Assembly (NCBI RefSeq): GCF_022484265.1
Contig: NZ_JAKVLR010000001.1
Location: 2,600,001 to 2,664,000, forward strand
DNA length: 64,000 nt
From: Companilactobacillus sp.
GTDB taxonomy: Bacteria > Bacillota > Bacilli > Lactobacillales > Lactobacillaceae
Direction of reading: 5' to 3'
In this document: positions 28,717-34,425 of the stretch, in pieces
How the letters are laid out: the number at the start of each line of letters is the position of its first letter
Position numbering within the stretch: position 1 is the stretch's first letter
Notes under the pieces: generated by a model
Databases searched by the model: none
What the model saw: only the letters and a program-made list of their open reading frames with translations
Told to the model about the DNA's origin: nothing
Program-made: the position numbers and the translations under genes

Positions 28717-28850
28717 TAGCAAAGCTAAATAACCCTGAGATGAATGAGAAGTTTAGGAAACTTAATAAAGGCTGGAGAAAACTGGGTAAGCCGTTTCCTA
28801 AGTCACTTTCAACTAATAAGGAAAATAATGATAATGAGGTGGAAGAATGA
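28716..28850 (+). CDS. Small basic protein, start codon uncertain (ATA or ATG)
   Basis: GGAGGT at 28701-28706 is correctly placed for ATA 28716 (or 28713), which would give a product starting (M)AKLNNPEMNEKFRKLNK. The first ATG in frame is 28740 and has no SD. The product is 36-44 residues and basic (KGWRKLGKPFPKSL) with an acidic end. No family recognised. Either a near-cognate start or a decayed ATG. Confidence 0.45.
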   Translation: MAKLNNPEMNEKFRKLNKGWRKLGKPFPKSLSTNKENNDNEVEE

Positions 28851-29026
28851 AAACATGTGCAGAATGTAGCCAATCAATTGGCTTTGGAGAAATGTATTAT
28901 TCGATTGGTGATAACTTTTTACAATTCAATTATTTTGAAAGGGAAGATGGATCAGACAATATTTTTTGTTCACAACAATGCTTGATGGATTCATTGTCCG
29001 TTGAACAAGATGAGGTGGAAGAATAA
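28847..29026 (+). CDS. Small zinc-finger-like protein (59 aa)
   Basis: GAGGTGG precedes ATG 28847. CAEC near the N terminus and CSQQC near residue 43 form a four-Cys zinc-binding set. No family recognised. Stop overlaps the next ATG (TAATG). Confidence 0.65.
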   Translation: MKTCAECSQSIGFGEMYYSIGDNFLQFNYFEREDGSDNIFCSQQCLMDSLSVEQDEVEE

Positions 29027-29340
29027 TGGACAACGATTTAATTAAAGCAGTACAAGAATGGTCAAAAGAACGTGGCTTAGATAATAATGACCCAGCGAAA
29101 CAATTGAATAAGCTGCAAGAAGAGATTGATGAGTTAAAGGAAGCATATAAGAATCATGATTTCTCAAATGCTAACTCAGGTTTCCCGGATTCGATTGGTG
29201 ATGTGATGGTTGTCATGATTATCCTCTGTCAACAAACAGGATTCGATTTAAAAGATTGCTTGGAACTTGCAGTTGATACGATCAAGAATCGTAAAGGGAA
29301 GACTTTAAATGGTGTGTTCATTAAGGACGAGGGGGAATAA
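29026..29340 (+). CDS. MazG-like nucleotide pyrophosphohydrolase
   Basis: 104 residues, all-alpha NTP-PPase fold: KLQEEIDELKEAY supplies the ExxE pair and FPDSIGDVMVVMIILC the second metal-binding part. Phage MazG-like enzymes hydrolyse (d)NTPs or alarmones to adjust host metabolism. Overlaps its neighbour by 1 nt. Confidence 0.88.
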   Translation: MDNDLIKAVQEWSKERGLDNNDPAKQLNKLQEEIDELKEAYKNHDFSNANSGFPDSIGDVMVVMIILCQQTGFDLKDCLELAVDTIKNRKGKTLNGVFIKDEGE

Positions 29341-29342
29341 CC

Positions 29343-29564
29343 ATTCAACAATTAAGTAAGAGTAGATTGCTTGAGCTTGAAGAGGACTTTAAAGAGTATC
29401 AACAAGTTAATACCAACATTGCTGTGAGAGTTGTTGCTATTGAACATCCCTGGACTGAAAGTAACGGAAATCCAGAGGGTGATAGATTGATAAAAACACT
29501 GATTATCTTAAATTGTTGGAGGACATACAAAAATGATTTCGCTATGTCACACAAATGGGAGTGA
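29343..29564 (+). CDS. Hypothetical protein (about 73 aa), probable ATT start
   Basis: GAGGGGG (29329-29335) is 7 nt before ATT 29343. The frame reads IQQLSKSRLLELEEDFKEYQ onward to TGA at 29564. The first standard start in frame is TTG 29367 with no SD. C-terminal part resembles a strand-rich domain (VRVVAIEHPWTESNGNPEG). No family recognised. Confidence 0.5.
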   Translation: MQQLSKSRLLELEEDFKEYQQVNTNIAVRVVAIEHPWTESNGNPEGDRLIKTLIILNCWRTYKNDFAMSHKWE

Positions 29565-29570
29565 TCAAGA

Positions 29571-29954
29571 ATGGTAGAAACACACGAAAAAATAATGTCT
29601 ATGGTCCACGAACTAGAAGAAGAGTACGGAACGTTGTCAGCAACACCGCTTGATTCAGACAAGTTAAAGCAACTGCAGGATTATACCAAGTCATTGCCCA
29701 ACGAACGTGGAGGCGGGTATATTCCTCGTCAATACACAATTGATGATATCCAGAAAGCACTGGACACTGGTGAGAAAAAGAGGGATATCACCAAACGTTT
29801 TGGGTTAAGTAGTGGCTTTATATTCGAGAATGTAAAAGCTGGCAGATTAGACGACAAAGCTTGGTCAATTAGCAGAAGAGCCATTAACCAGATTAAAAGT
29901 TATAAGAGGAACAAAGAACGACTAAATAAAGAAGCTAAGGATATGGGACTATGA
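29571..29954 (+). CDS. HTH-like hypothetical protein (127 aa)
   Basis: N-terminal helical segment, then IDDIQKALDTGEKKRDITKRFGLSSGFIF, which looks like a Hin/resolvase-type helix-turn-helix (quoted region about residues 57-88, key residues I57, T68, F82). Basic C-terminal tail. GGGAGTGATC upstream. May regulate middle or late genes; not recognised as a named family. Confidence 0.65.
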   Translation: MVETHEKIMSMVHELEEEYGTLSATPLDSDKLKQLQDYTKSLPNERGGGYIPRQYTIDDIQKALDTGEKKRDITKRFGLSSGFIFENVKAGRLDDKAWSISRRAINQIKSYKRNKERLNKEAKDMGL

Positions 29955-30023
29955 ATCTTGTGGAAACGCTAGACAAGGAAAACACTTGTGTGGGAGACGC
30001 TTAATAAATAGTGAGGTGGAACA

Positions 30024-30197
30024 ATGAGATATCAAATAATCAAACAGATACAGACTGAAGAAACCAACGAATCATATCCAGTAGCACAATGCACGGATTT
30101 CACTTTAGCACGACTGATTGCAGACACACTCACTGATAATGAACCAAGCAAATCATATAAGCGTGTCACATTTATGGTTCAGCCGTGGAGAAACTAA
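30024..30197 (+). CDS. Small hypothetical protein (57 aa)
   Basis: TGAGGTGG precedes ATG 30024. Product begins MRYQIIKQIQTEETNESYPV and contains DFTLARLIADTLT. Similar small proteins sit before ArpU/RinA regulators in lactobacillus phages. Stop lies just before the next start. Confidence 0.65.
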   Translation: MRYQIIKQIQTEETNESYPVAQCTDFTLARLIADTLTDNEPSKSYKRVTFMVQPWRN

Positions 30198-30199
30198 CA

Positions 30200-30724
30200 A
30201 TGGAAAGAACTTCTATATTTGGCACTATTCCTATACGGGGTAACGTTCCAACTAGAGTGCAAGCAAACCCAAGTCCAACGGCACGTTTAAAATTAATGGG
30301 GGTGGTAAGTATCGAACTATCAAAACGAAAACTGGGGTATTTAGAAGAACTTTATGCAGATTACACGGACATTGATCATCTTATAGCAATCCGAAGAGAT
30401 GAGATTGATCACCCGTGGAGAGAACAAGACACCAATACAGGTGGCGGGCGTTCTAGTCACGTGTCCAGACCACAAGAAGAAATTATTATCAAGCGTGAGA
30501 ATGATATTCGGCTCCAGTGGCTACTTAAGTTGCAGGAAGCTGGTGATAAGGCAGTTGAACAATTTACTGACGAACAGCAACGTATGTACGAGTTGAAATA
30601 CCTATCGAATGATTACTATGATTGGGATATTGTCGGTGACATCATGGGATATTCACATACCTCAATTTACCGTAAACGGTACAAATTTCTTGAGTTATTG
30701 GGTAAACAAATTGGGTATTGCTAA
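30200..30724 (+). CDS. ArpU/RinA-like late transcription regulator
   Basis: About 174 residues from ATG 30200, which has GGAG 9 nt upstream. The segment ELSKRKLGYLEELYADYTDI, the DHLIAIRRDEIDHPW region and the C-terminal YDWDIVGDIMGYSHTSIYRKR helix-turn-helix match RinA/ArpU-type activators that switch on late genes. The first 37 residues are extra compared with the usual 140-residue members; a strong GGGGGTGG at 30298-30305 before ATC 30311 raises the possibility of an internal start. Confidence 0.75.
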   Translation: MERTSIFGTIPIRGNVPTRVQANPSPTARLKLMGVVSIELSKRKLGYLEELYADYTDIDHLIAIRRDEIDHPWREQDTNTGGGRSSHVSRPQEEIIIKRENDIRLQWLLKLQEAGDKAVEQFTDEQQRMYELKYLSNDYYDWDIVGDIMGYSHTSIYRKRYKFLELLGKQIGYC

Positions 30725-30810
30725 AGTGGTACTAGAATCGCTATTAATACCACCCCAAAAAATTTATTATAGTATTATAGCCTACGGCTATAAAATCTGG
30801 AGGTAACAGA

Positions 30811-31524
30811 ATGAAAAAGTGTTGGAATTGCCATCAAGAAATTCCAGATGATGATTTAGTTACTTATGATGGATTATCATTTCATGAGCCTTGCAGAGAT
30901 CAATACATTAGTAAACATGATGATATTACACAAGAATATCTAAAACTTAAAACCGTATTGATGTTTGATAGGGCTGTACATCAGATTGGACAATCATCAA
31001 ATAACGATGATTATTATGAAGAAGCACAGATTGTTAAGCAATTTGCTTTAAAGGATGTAAATAAATTTCAATCATCTGATGAAATGATGACAGCTATGGA
31101 GTTATTGAAGAATAGAATTCAGATGAAAGCACAGTACAAAGTGTTTAATTACCGAGTAGACTTTTTACTTCCAGATTTAAAGGTGTGCTTAGAAATTGAT
31201 GGTATGCTTCATAACTACAAGCAAATAAAAGATTCAAAAAGAGATGTAAAAATTCTAAACGCCTTAAATGAAGAAAGTCCAGGATGGGAGTTTGTAAGAA
31301 TACCAACCGACTTGCTTGAACGAAATATCCAAAGACTAGTTCCTGCAATCAAGGCAGTTTATAAAGCCAAGCAAGAAGAACGAAGGAAACATAACGGTTT
31401 TCTCCCAACTAATTGGTCAGCAACAAACCGAGCTGCACAAATAAGTGTGGTAAGTCCAGAAGACGACGATTCAACAAAGGCATACAGAATGTTAATCAGT
31501 AGAGAGTTAAAGAAACAGATCTAG
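30811..31524 (+). CDS. Zinc-ribbon plus PD-(D/E)XK (DUF559-like) nuclease
   Basis: 237 residues. The N terminus has a CWNC pair and later Cys50s-type partner (EPC) suggesting a zinc ribbon or LIM-like finger. Residues about 115-175 are nuclease-like: YRVDFLLPDLKVCLEIDGMLH supplies Asp and an ExD pair (here EID), followed by RDVKILNAL and WEFVRIP. This matches DUF559/Vsr-like endonucleases. Last gene before the 1.2-kb non-coding region. GGAGGTAA before ATG 30811. Confidence 0.7.
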   Translation: MKKCWNCHQEIPDDDLVTYDGLSFHEPCRDQYISKHDDITQEYLKLKTVLMFDRAVHQIGQSSNNDDYYEEAQIVKQFALKDVNKFQSSDEMMTAMELLKNRIQMKAQYKVFNYRVDFLLPDLKVCLEIDGMLHNYKQIKDSKRDVKILNALNEESPGWEFVRIPTDLLERNIQRLVPAIKAVYKAKQEERRKHNGFLPTNWSATNRAAQISVVSPEDDDSTKAYRMLISRELKKQI

Positions 31525-31688
31525 ACAAGGATAGTCTATAAAACCAAAATAAAAACAAATTATTTTAACACAAAGACAGCCTGTCTCTAACTGCAGAATG
31601 ATCTTTAAAAAAACGGCAACGTGAGTAAACACGTAATAATCTAGCTCAACGCTATTAATGCCTGCTTATGATAACGGCATGGCATTGT

Positions 31689-31732
31689 GGGGATACTGGC
31701 GTACGATAGTGGTTCGATTCCACTGATCCTCA
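31689..31732 (+). ncRNA. tRNA-like element A (acceptor and T arm only)
   Basis: GGGGATA (31689-31695) pairs with GATCCTC (31725-31731) with one G-T and one end mismatch. After a 12-nt linker comes a full T arm, AGTGG-TTCGATT-CCACT. D and anticodon arms are missing. The adjoining 31734-31760 forms a 9-bp hairpin. Role unknown; a tRNA remnant or a minihelix RNA. Confidence 0.5.
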
Positions 31733-31786
31733 TTGGATATACATACCGGGAGTGTATCCATCCCTTATTCATAGAATCCTCCTCGG

Positions 31787-31856
31787 TGGGATGTATCCAG
31801 TGGTATGGATATACTATACGCTAGCAAGTATGCAGGTTCGATTCCTGCCATCCCAA
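31787..31856 (+). ncRNA. tRNA-like element B (near-complete cloverleaf)
   Basis: 70 nt: acceptor TGGGATG/CATCCCA (7 perfect pairs), D arm TCCA-GTGGTA-TGGA, T arm GCAGG-TTCGATT-CCTGC. The third stem ATACT/AGTAT encloses an 11-nt loop and leaves no variable loop, so no valid anticodon can be assigned. Probably a decayed phage tRNA. Confidence 0.6.
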
Positions 31857-32105
31857 TATTAACCGTGCATGAAAAAAGTGGTGGTATCCCTACGGGGACC
31901 ATTGCGATTGTATTAGTAGTTGACTTTGGTAAGCCGATCGGTTGGTTCAATTCCAGCCTCAGTTATTTGATCAAGTTCGGGTACCTGTGGTTCCGAACTG
32001 TGGACGGTGGTACTGAGCATACTAGTAAATACTCACAGGCTATTATTCGTCAGGTATAAGACGTTAAAACCATGTAGTGAGTTTTTCATGTTTTATTAGC
32101 TCAGT

Positions 32106-32151
32106 AACCATATCGGTATATGATTTAGAGGTTCGACTCCTCTTATGGTTA
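32106..32151 (+). ncRNA. tRNA-like element C (acceptor and T arm only)
   Basis: AACCATA (32106-32112) pairs perfectly with TATGGTT (32144-32150); a 14-nt linker leads to T arm AGAGG-TTCGACT-CCTCT. Same minimal plan as element A. TTAGCTCAG, a typical tRNA D-arm start, lies just upstream. Confidence 0.5.
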
Positions 32152-32253
32152 TAGTGAGGAGTTGCTTAATTGTTTGATGAATTTATTTATAGGAACGCCA
32201 CTGTGTCAATCCTCTTTATACTGGAATAGTTCACTAAAAAATTCATCAATTAC

Positions 32254-32282
32254 TTGATTAATTTATTGCTTTACTACATAAT
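32254..32282 (+). promoter_or_regulatory. Promoter of the antisense RNA (antitoxin)
   Basis: -35 TTGATT (32254-32259), 17-nt spacer, -10 CATAAT (32277-32282). Start of transcription expected near 32289. Confidence 0.65.
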
Positions 32283-32288
32283 AATGTT

Positions 32289-32422
32289 GTAAATAAAAAG
32301 CCAACACCTAGTGGAATAGGTATTGGCTGGTAGCACCGTGTAAGACGGCAGCTGCTTTCATTATTTTGTTAAAACTTTAAATAACCGAAAACTGGCTAAA
32401 GTTTATGACGGTTATTTTTTTT
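32289..32422 (+). ncRNA. Probable type I antitoxin RNA
   Basis: About 134 nt from the promoter at 32254 to a terminator (AATAACCG 32380-32387 with CGGTTATT 32409-32416, then T6). It starts with a strong hairpin (AGCCAA-ACCTA / TAGGT-TTGGCT, about 32299-32328). It overlaps the 3' end of the opposite-strand toxin gene. AGCACCGT (32332-32339) recurs as AGCCACCGT (32562-32570), giving complementarity to the toxin mRNA leader, as in the direct repeats of par(pAD1)-type systems. Function inferred. Confidence 0.6.
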
Positions 32423-32495
32423 GATTAAATTTTAGTATGATAACTGTTAATGTTGAAAATGAAATCATCAACATTAAAGCTTGATACACGCTCAT
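32412..32495 (-). CDS. Type I toxin, Hol_Tox (putative holin-like toxin) family
   Basis: 27 residues: N-terminal SVYQALMLMISFSTLTVIIL, then a KFNQKK tail. A short hydrophobic helix with a basic end is the Hol_Tox pattern of lactobacilli and bacilli. Members insert in the membrane and are held off by an antisense RNA. AAAGG lies 6 nt before ATG, and the ATG follows the stop of an 11-codon leader (TAA-T-ATG), so translation is coupled. The stop codon lies inside the shared terminator. Confidence 0.75.
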   Translation of the reverse strand: MSVYQALMLMISFSTLTVIILKFNQKK

Positions 32496-32496
32496 A

Positions 32497-32532
32497 TTAA
32501 CCTTTCTCAAGGTAACACTCACTATTAATCAT
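32497..32532 (-). CDS. Leader peptide of the toxin mRNA (11 aa)
   Basis: ATG follows a strong GAGGTGAT; product MINSECYLEKG. Leaders with this MxxSECxxEKG look precede Hol_Tox genes in lactobacilli. It probably couples toxin translation; its own function is unknown. Confidence 0.6.
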   Translation of the reverse strand: MINSECYLEKG

Positions 32533-32589
32533 AGGCATCACCTCATTTTTATATGAAGATTAGCCACCGTCTTAACTTGCTACAACGAA

Positions 32590-32598
32590 ATTATATCA
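32590..32598 (-). promoter_or_regulatory. Toxin promoter, extended -10
   Basis: TGATATAAT on the minus strand (an extended TGnTATAAT -10). No clear -35. Transcription would start near 32583, giving a 50-nt leader before the leader peptide. Confidence 0.6.
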
Positions 32599-32601
32599 TA
32601 G

Positions 32602-32631
32602 GGCATTACCTTAATTGGTAGTGCTTTTTAT
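32602..32631 (+). terminator. Terminator before the zinc-ribbon gene
   Basis: GCATTACC/GGTAGTGC stem with one G-T pair and a 6-nt loop, then TTTTT. It ends rightward transcription ahead of the independent zinc-ribbon gene. Confidence 0.7.
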
Positions 32632-32694
32632 TTGCAAAATATTAATTTAATCATTGTGATACAATTCTCTTGAAAACATTTCAGGGGGAAATTT

Positions 32695-33072
32695 ATGGTA
32701 GTTTACTCGGAGATATCTAATATGCTTAAAGACATTTCAAAGATTGCAAAAAAGATTAATGATTCAGAATTAAATTCTTCAATTATTGAACTTCAAGGAC
32801 AGGTCATGGATTTATATAATGAAAATATTGAATTAGTCCACGACGTTTCCGAATTAAAAAAAGAAAAAGAAATTTCTTCAAATGTTTCATTTAGTAAAAC
32901 AGGATACGTTTTATTAAATAAAACCGGGCCATACTGTCCAGGATGTTATGGGAAAAGCAAAAAATTAGTAAGGTTAACTTCTGCTAGAGGAACTAGAGGA
33001 ACAAGACATTATTATAAATGTTCTAGTTGTAAATCAACATTTGATGTTCGTTTCGAGAATGATATAGAATAA
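32695..33072 (+). CDS. Coiled-coil zinc-ribbon protein, independent cassette
   Basis: 125 residues. Residues about 1-60 are a coiled coil (DISKIAKKINDSELNSSIIE onward). Residues about 88-118 form a zinc ribbon (CPGC and CSSC). An extended -10 (TGATACAAT) at about 32660 and AGGGGGAAA before ATG 32695 show that it has its own expression signals, and it ends at a terminator. Promoter-gene-terminator order marks it as a moron expressed in the lysogen. Function unknown. Confidence 0.75.
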   Translation: MVVYSEISNMLKDISKIAKKINDSELNSSIIELQGQVMDLYNENIELVHDVSELKKEKEISSNVSFSKTGYVLLNKTGPYCPGCYGKSKKLVRLTSARGTRGTRHYYKCSSCKSTFDVRFENDIE

Positions 33073-33105
33073 AGTACTTCTGCTAATTTAGGTAGTGCTT
33101 TTTAT
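33071..33105 (+). terminator. Terminator after the zinc-ribbon gene
   Basis: AAAGTACT (33071-33078) with AGTGCTTT (33094-33101), one T-G pair, then TTTATTTT. Near copy of the 3' half of the terminator at 32602-32631. Confidence 0.7.
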
Positions 33106-33108
33106 TTT

Positions 33109-33136
33109 GCATCGCTAATTATAGCGGTGCTTTTTT
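33109..33136 (+). terminator. Second terminator
   Basis: GCATCGCTA/TAGCGGTGC stem with one wobble pair, then T6. It follows 8 nt after the previous terminator and 15 nt before the next gene. Confidence 0.7.
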
Positions 33137-33151
33137 ATTGGAGGAAAACAA

Positions 33152-33343
33152 ATGAACAATAACAATAAAACTAAATCAACAGGCTTAGGTTTTCTAGAAC
33201 TACTCACTCTCATCTTTGTGGTTGCTAAGCTGCTATCATTCATCACGTGGTCATGGTGGTTAGTCTTCTTACCAATCATATTTAAAGTAGTGGTAAGTCT
33301 TATTGTCGGCGTTATAGATGGTATTGCCAATGCTGATGAGTAG
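33152..33343 (+). CDS. Small two-helix membrane protein (TMEM_FXF-like)
   Basis: 63 residues with helices at about 13-30 and 35-57 around TWSWWLVFLP. The GFLELLTLIFVVAKLLSFITWSWW segment (quoted by its key residues G13, W33, W35, W36) resembles phage proteins annotated as transmembrane Fragile-X-F. TTGGAGGA before ATG 33152. Function unknown; usually next to HNH/terminase genes. Confidence 0.7.
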   Translation: MNNNNKTKSTGLGFLELLTLIFVVAKLLSFITWSWWLVFLPIIFKVVVSLIVGVIDGIANADE

Positions 33344-33839
33344 ATGTAAACATCTTGGTTGCCATACATTAGTACCGCGTGAAAAAGTATTCTGTGATGT
33401 CCACAAAAGCGATATACAACTCTATGAGCAACGTAAGGAAGAACAACGTAAACATATCAAGAGACATACCAAGTCTTATAACAAGCAAGCACGTAGTCAA
33501 TCAGAGGAACGAAGACAACGTGAATCTTTCTATCATTCGAAGCAATGGAAGAAGATACGTGAGTATGTATTAACGAGGGACAATTACTTGTGTCAGTACT
33601 GCTTAAGGTTCGGCATCATTAGACCAAGCAAGACGGTAGATCACATTGTTCCAGGTCAAGTCGCTCCAGATTTGATAACTGATGTGGATAATCTGTCAAC
33701 GATTTGTTATTCATGTCATAGAAGAAAGACTGATTGGGAACAAGGATTTTATAAGACCGGTTATAGAAATGATAACCAAAAAGTTCAGACAGATATTTTA
33801 TTAAAAAATATTTCTGACTTGCCTAATTTTTCAAAATAG
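33336..33839 (+). CDS. HNH endonuclease next to terminase
   Basis: About 167 residues. An N-terminal zinc-binding CKHLGC pair, a basic linker, then the HNH core: CQYC, VDHIVPG, N in DNLSTICYSCH and the HRRK end. HNH proteins beside terminase stimulate cos cleavage in HK97-type phages. ATG 33336 overlaps the stop of the membrane-protein gene, so it is coupled; an upstream ATG 33318 is less likely. Confidence 0.9.
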   Translation: MSRCKHLGCHTLVPREKVFCDVHKSDIQLYEQRKEEQRKHIKRHTKSYNKQARSQSEERRQRESFYHSKQWKKIREYVLTRDNYLCQYCLRFGIIRPSKTVDHIVPGQVAPDLITDVDNLSTICYSCHRRKTDWEQGFYKTGYRNDNQKVQTDILLKNISDLPNFSK

Positions 33840-33890
33840 CCCCCGCCTACTGTCGCATGGGAGACAGCTCGCACAGTGGGCATGAGCTAA
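33840..33890. other. Candidate cos region
   Basis: GC-rich stretch in an AT-rich genome, between HNH and TerS genes, opening with CCCCGCC. CCTACTGT (33846-33853) can pair with ACAGTGGG around a GGGAGACAGCTCG loop. HNH plus P27-type TerS neighbours fit a cos-packaging phage. The nick site cannot be placed from sequence alone. Confidence 0.4.
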
Positions 33891-33935
33891 AAAAATAACC
33901 TCAAAATTAAAAGTTTTTACAAAGGAGGACGGGTA

Positions 33936-34421
33936 TTGAACACACGAAATGCGGGTAGAAAGCGTAATTTAGCAGTTGTTGACAAGAACAAACCTGATCA
34001 AGCCGTTCATAAAAATAATCTGTTAAAACAAAATAATAAACAAGAGCCTTTTCCTGTTGAACCGCCTAGGCATTTAAACAAAGATGCGAGAAGTTTGTGG
34101 AAGTCTCTTGCTCCAGAATTAATAAAAATGGGCTTAGTTACCAAATCTGATCAGACTAACTTTGAAATGTTCTGCACTCAATATCAGGAGTATAGAGAGG
34201 CTTACGCTGCCATCAAAAAGCATGGAACAATATACAAAGATTCCAATGGAAACTTAAGGAAAAATCCTGCGGTTAATGTTTTAGATACATGTACAAAGAA
34301 TATTCGTTCGTTAGGAATGGTTTTAGGAATTGATTTCAATTCACGATCACAACTTACTGATACCAAAAGTGAAGATAACAATATAGATATTGATGAAGCG
34401 ATGAAGGCGTTTGGTGGTTAA
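33936..34421 (+). CDS. terS: Terminase small subunit (P27 family)
   Basis: 161 residues from TTG 33936, after AAAGGAGGACGGG. Typical P27 features: PPRHLNKDARSLWKSLAPEL, the FEMFCTQYQEYREAYAAI helix and the late LDTCTKNIRSLGMVLGID segment. Recognises cos DNA and delivers it to TerL. Overlaps the start region of the large-subunit gene. Confidence 0.92.
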   Translation: MNTRNAGRKRNLAVVDKNKPDQAVHKNNLLKQNNKQEPFPVEPPRHLNKDARSLWKSLAPELIKMGLVTKSDQTNFEMFCTQYQEYREAYAAIKKHGTIYKDSNGNLRKNPAVNVLDTCTKNIRSLGMVLGIDFNSRSQLTDTKSEDNNIDIDEAMKAFGG

Positions 34422-34425
34422 TATT

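Noticed and set aside
29951..30004. 17-codon frame overlapping the end of the HTH-like gene.
   Set aside because: Too short, no SD, no recognisable pattern.
31941..31965. A fourth T-arm-like hairpin (GTTGG-TTCAATT-CCAGC).
   Set aside because: No 5' acceptor partner for CTCAGTT within 80 nt, so it is not counted as a tRNA-like element.
31805..32059. Open frame of 84 codons in the non-coding region.
   Set aside because: It runs through tRNA-like element B, has no SD and encodes no recognisable domain.
17247..32262. ATCAAGTAATTGA near 17253 and its complement near 32246.
   Set aside because: A single AT-rich 13-mer pair 15 kb apart is weak evidence; no other similarity around it.
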